16,052 nt of DNA, from positions 1-16,052 of the forward strand of contig CAYNFH010000160.1 of the NCBI GenBank assembly GCA_964396385.1. The letters are read 5' to 3'. Positions 15,214-16,052 of this stretch are shown one piece after another. This DNA comes from CAYNFH01 sp964396385. Its GTDB lineage: Bacteria > Armatimonadota > Chthonomonadetes > Chthonomonadales > CAJBBX01. The translations under genes were made by a program, and so were the position numbers. Positions within the stretch are counted from its first letter, which is position 1; each line of letters begins with the position of its first letter. Under the pieces are notes generated by a model. The model was not told the origin of the DNA and made no database searches. It saw only the letters and a program-made list of their open reading frames with translations.

Positions 15214-16052
15214 ATGCGCGCTATTCCGCGCAAGGCACAACTCTATCTCTGCTTCATAGTCGCCATGGGGATGGGCGCCGCAGCCCTGGCGCGCAACTTC
15301 CCCCTCCCCACCGCCCACGCGGCGGAGTGGGAGCTGTGTCTCTTCGCGATCCTGGCGACCGTGGCCGGCAGCCGCAAAGTGCGGCTCATGCGGCACAAGA
15401 CCGAAGAGGACGTGGGCTCCATGTCCCTCGGCTTCGCCATCACCTTCGCGGCGCTGCTTCGCTTCGGACCCGCAGGCGCCGTGGTGATCGGCGCGCTCAG
15501 CAGCCTGTCCGGGTGCATCTACCCCCGCAAGCAGCCGATGCACCAGCTCGCCTTCAACGTGGCGCTCACGGCTATCGAGTCCTTCGCGGCCGGCTTCTGC
15601 TTCATGAAGCTCAACGGGGACACGCTGGTCCTCCGCCCGCTTACCTCGTTTCCGGCGGTTGCGGCGAGCAGCCTGGTCTACTTTTCCGTGAACACGGGTG
15701 GTGTGGCGTTCGTTATCGCGATTTGTACGAACCAGAGCGTCCATAAGCTCTGGAAGCAGACGTTTCTCTGGACGGCGCCCAGCTACTTCGCAGGGGCGAG
15801 CATCAGTACGGTTGCGATCCTCCTGTGCGGCCAGCAGGTAGGGGCGGTGCTGCTGTTCGGAGCGCCGGTCGCCTACCTCACCTACCAGTCGTACGCCATC
15901 TACACCGCCCGCGCCGAGGAGAAGCAGCAGCACATCGAGGAGCTGGAAGGCAGCCAGAAACAGCTCTCGGACCTCTACCTTGCGACCATCAAGAGCCTCG
16001 CTCTGGCTATCGACGCCAAGGACCAGTACACCCACCAGCACATCCTGCGCGT
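15214..16052 (+). CDS. Multi-pass membrane protein leading into an HD-GYP domain (C-terminus beyond window)
   Basis: 279 complete codons are visible and the frame is open at the right edge. Hydrophobic segments lie at about 8-26, 39-52, 70-102, 110-131, 145-171 and 188-230, suggesting six to eight membrane passes. This is followed by a charged helical linker (233-252, AEEKQQHIEELEGSQKQLSD). At 254-279 the sequence YLATIKSLALAIDAKDQYTHQHILR is the typical opening of HD-GYP domains (compare SLAAAIDAKDPYTxGHSxRV). HD-GYP enzymes hydrolyse cyclic di-GMP. The His/Asp metal residues and the GYP motif lie outside the window, so activity cannot be judged. The N-terminal sensor part I cannot name; it may be a MASE-type integral membrane domain. 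ATG 15214 has GAGG 5 nt upstream. It is divergent from glmU. Confidence 0.82.
   Translation, partial: MRAIPRKAQLYLCFIVAMGMGAAALARNFPLPTAHAAEWELCLFAILATVAGSRKVRLMRHKTEEDVGSMSLGFAITFAALLRFGPAGAVVIGALSSLSGCIYPRKQPMHQLAFNVALTAIESFAAGFCFMKLNGDTLVLRPLTSFPAVAASSLVYFSVNTGGVAFVIAICTNQSVHKLWKQTFLWTAPSYFAGASISTVAILLCGQQVGAVLLFGAPVAYLTYQSYAIYTARAEEKQQHIEELEGSQKQLSDLYLATIKSLALAIDAKDQYTHQHILR

Overview
This is a GC-rich bacterial window with tightly packed genes, mostly with ATG/GTG/TTG starts and clear Shine-Dalgarno sites. The gene mix is a flotillin/NfeD pair, a VanW-family protein, a secreted serpin, a PEP-CTERM-type exported protein and a membrane HD-GYP protein, next to housekeeping purine and cell-wall genes. 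It fits an environmental, probably diderm lineage such as Armatimonadota; Chloroflexota or Planctomycetota are not excluded. The placement is inference, because no rRNA or marker phylogeny was possible.

Left part (1-4129, all minus strand): an NfeD-like membrane protein with a very His-rich loop is followed by flotillin (probably one operon), then cysE (serine O-acetyltransferase), then a VanW-family exported protein cut by the window edge. Divergent from these, on the plus strand, is a ROK-family sugar kinase (4393-5358), then a PEP-CTERM-tailed secreted protein (5520-6392), a 300-bp array of palindromes (6400-6713), and a lipoprotein serpin (6909-8183) that ends inside the stop region of purF.

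Right part (8180-14922, minus strand): the order of transcription is glmU, prs, purL, purF. GlmU makes UDP-GlcNAc for peptidoglycan, Prs makes PRPP, PurF uses PRPP for the first committed purine step, and PurL carries out the fourth. A near-consensus promoter (TTGACA-N18-TATAAT) stands in front of glmU. The 404-bp gap between prs and purL holds a plus-strand promoter and a candidate structured RNA of about 200 nt (6S-like, unproven). It also holds a run of GGG tracts upstream of purL that could form a G-quadruplex. At the right edge a membrane protein leading into an HD-GYP domain starts divergently from glmU.

The most unusual theme is the intergenic DNA. Almost every gap carries its own short-period array or palindrome set: heptamers at 1604, 5384 and 12129, an octamer at 9781, a 14-bp inverted repeat at 4308, a 91-bp element with inverted ends at 9669, and the palindrome array at 6400. 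Several gaps share 10-mers such as TCCGAATCCT and GAATCCGGAT. This looks like a spacer-specific repeat family. No CRISPR array, tRNA, rRNA, transposase or phage gene was seen.
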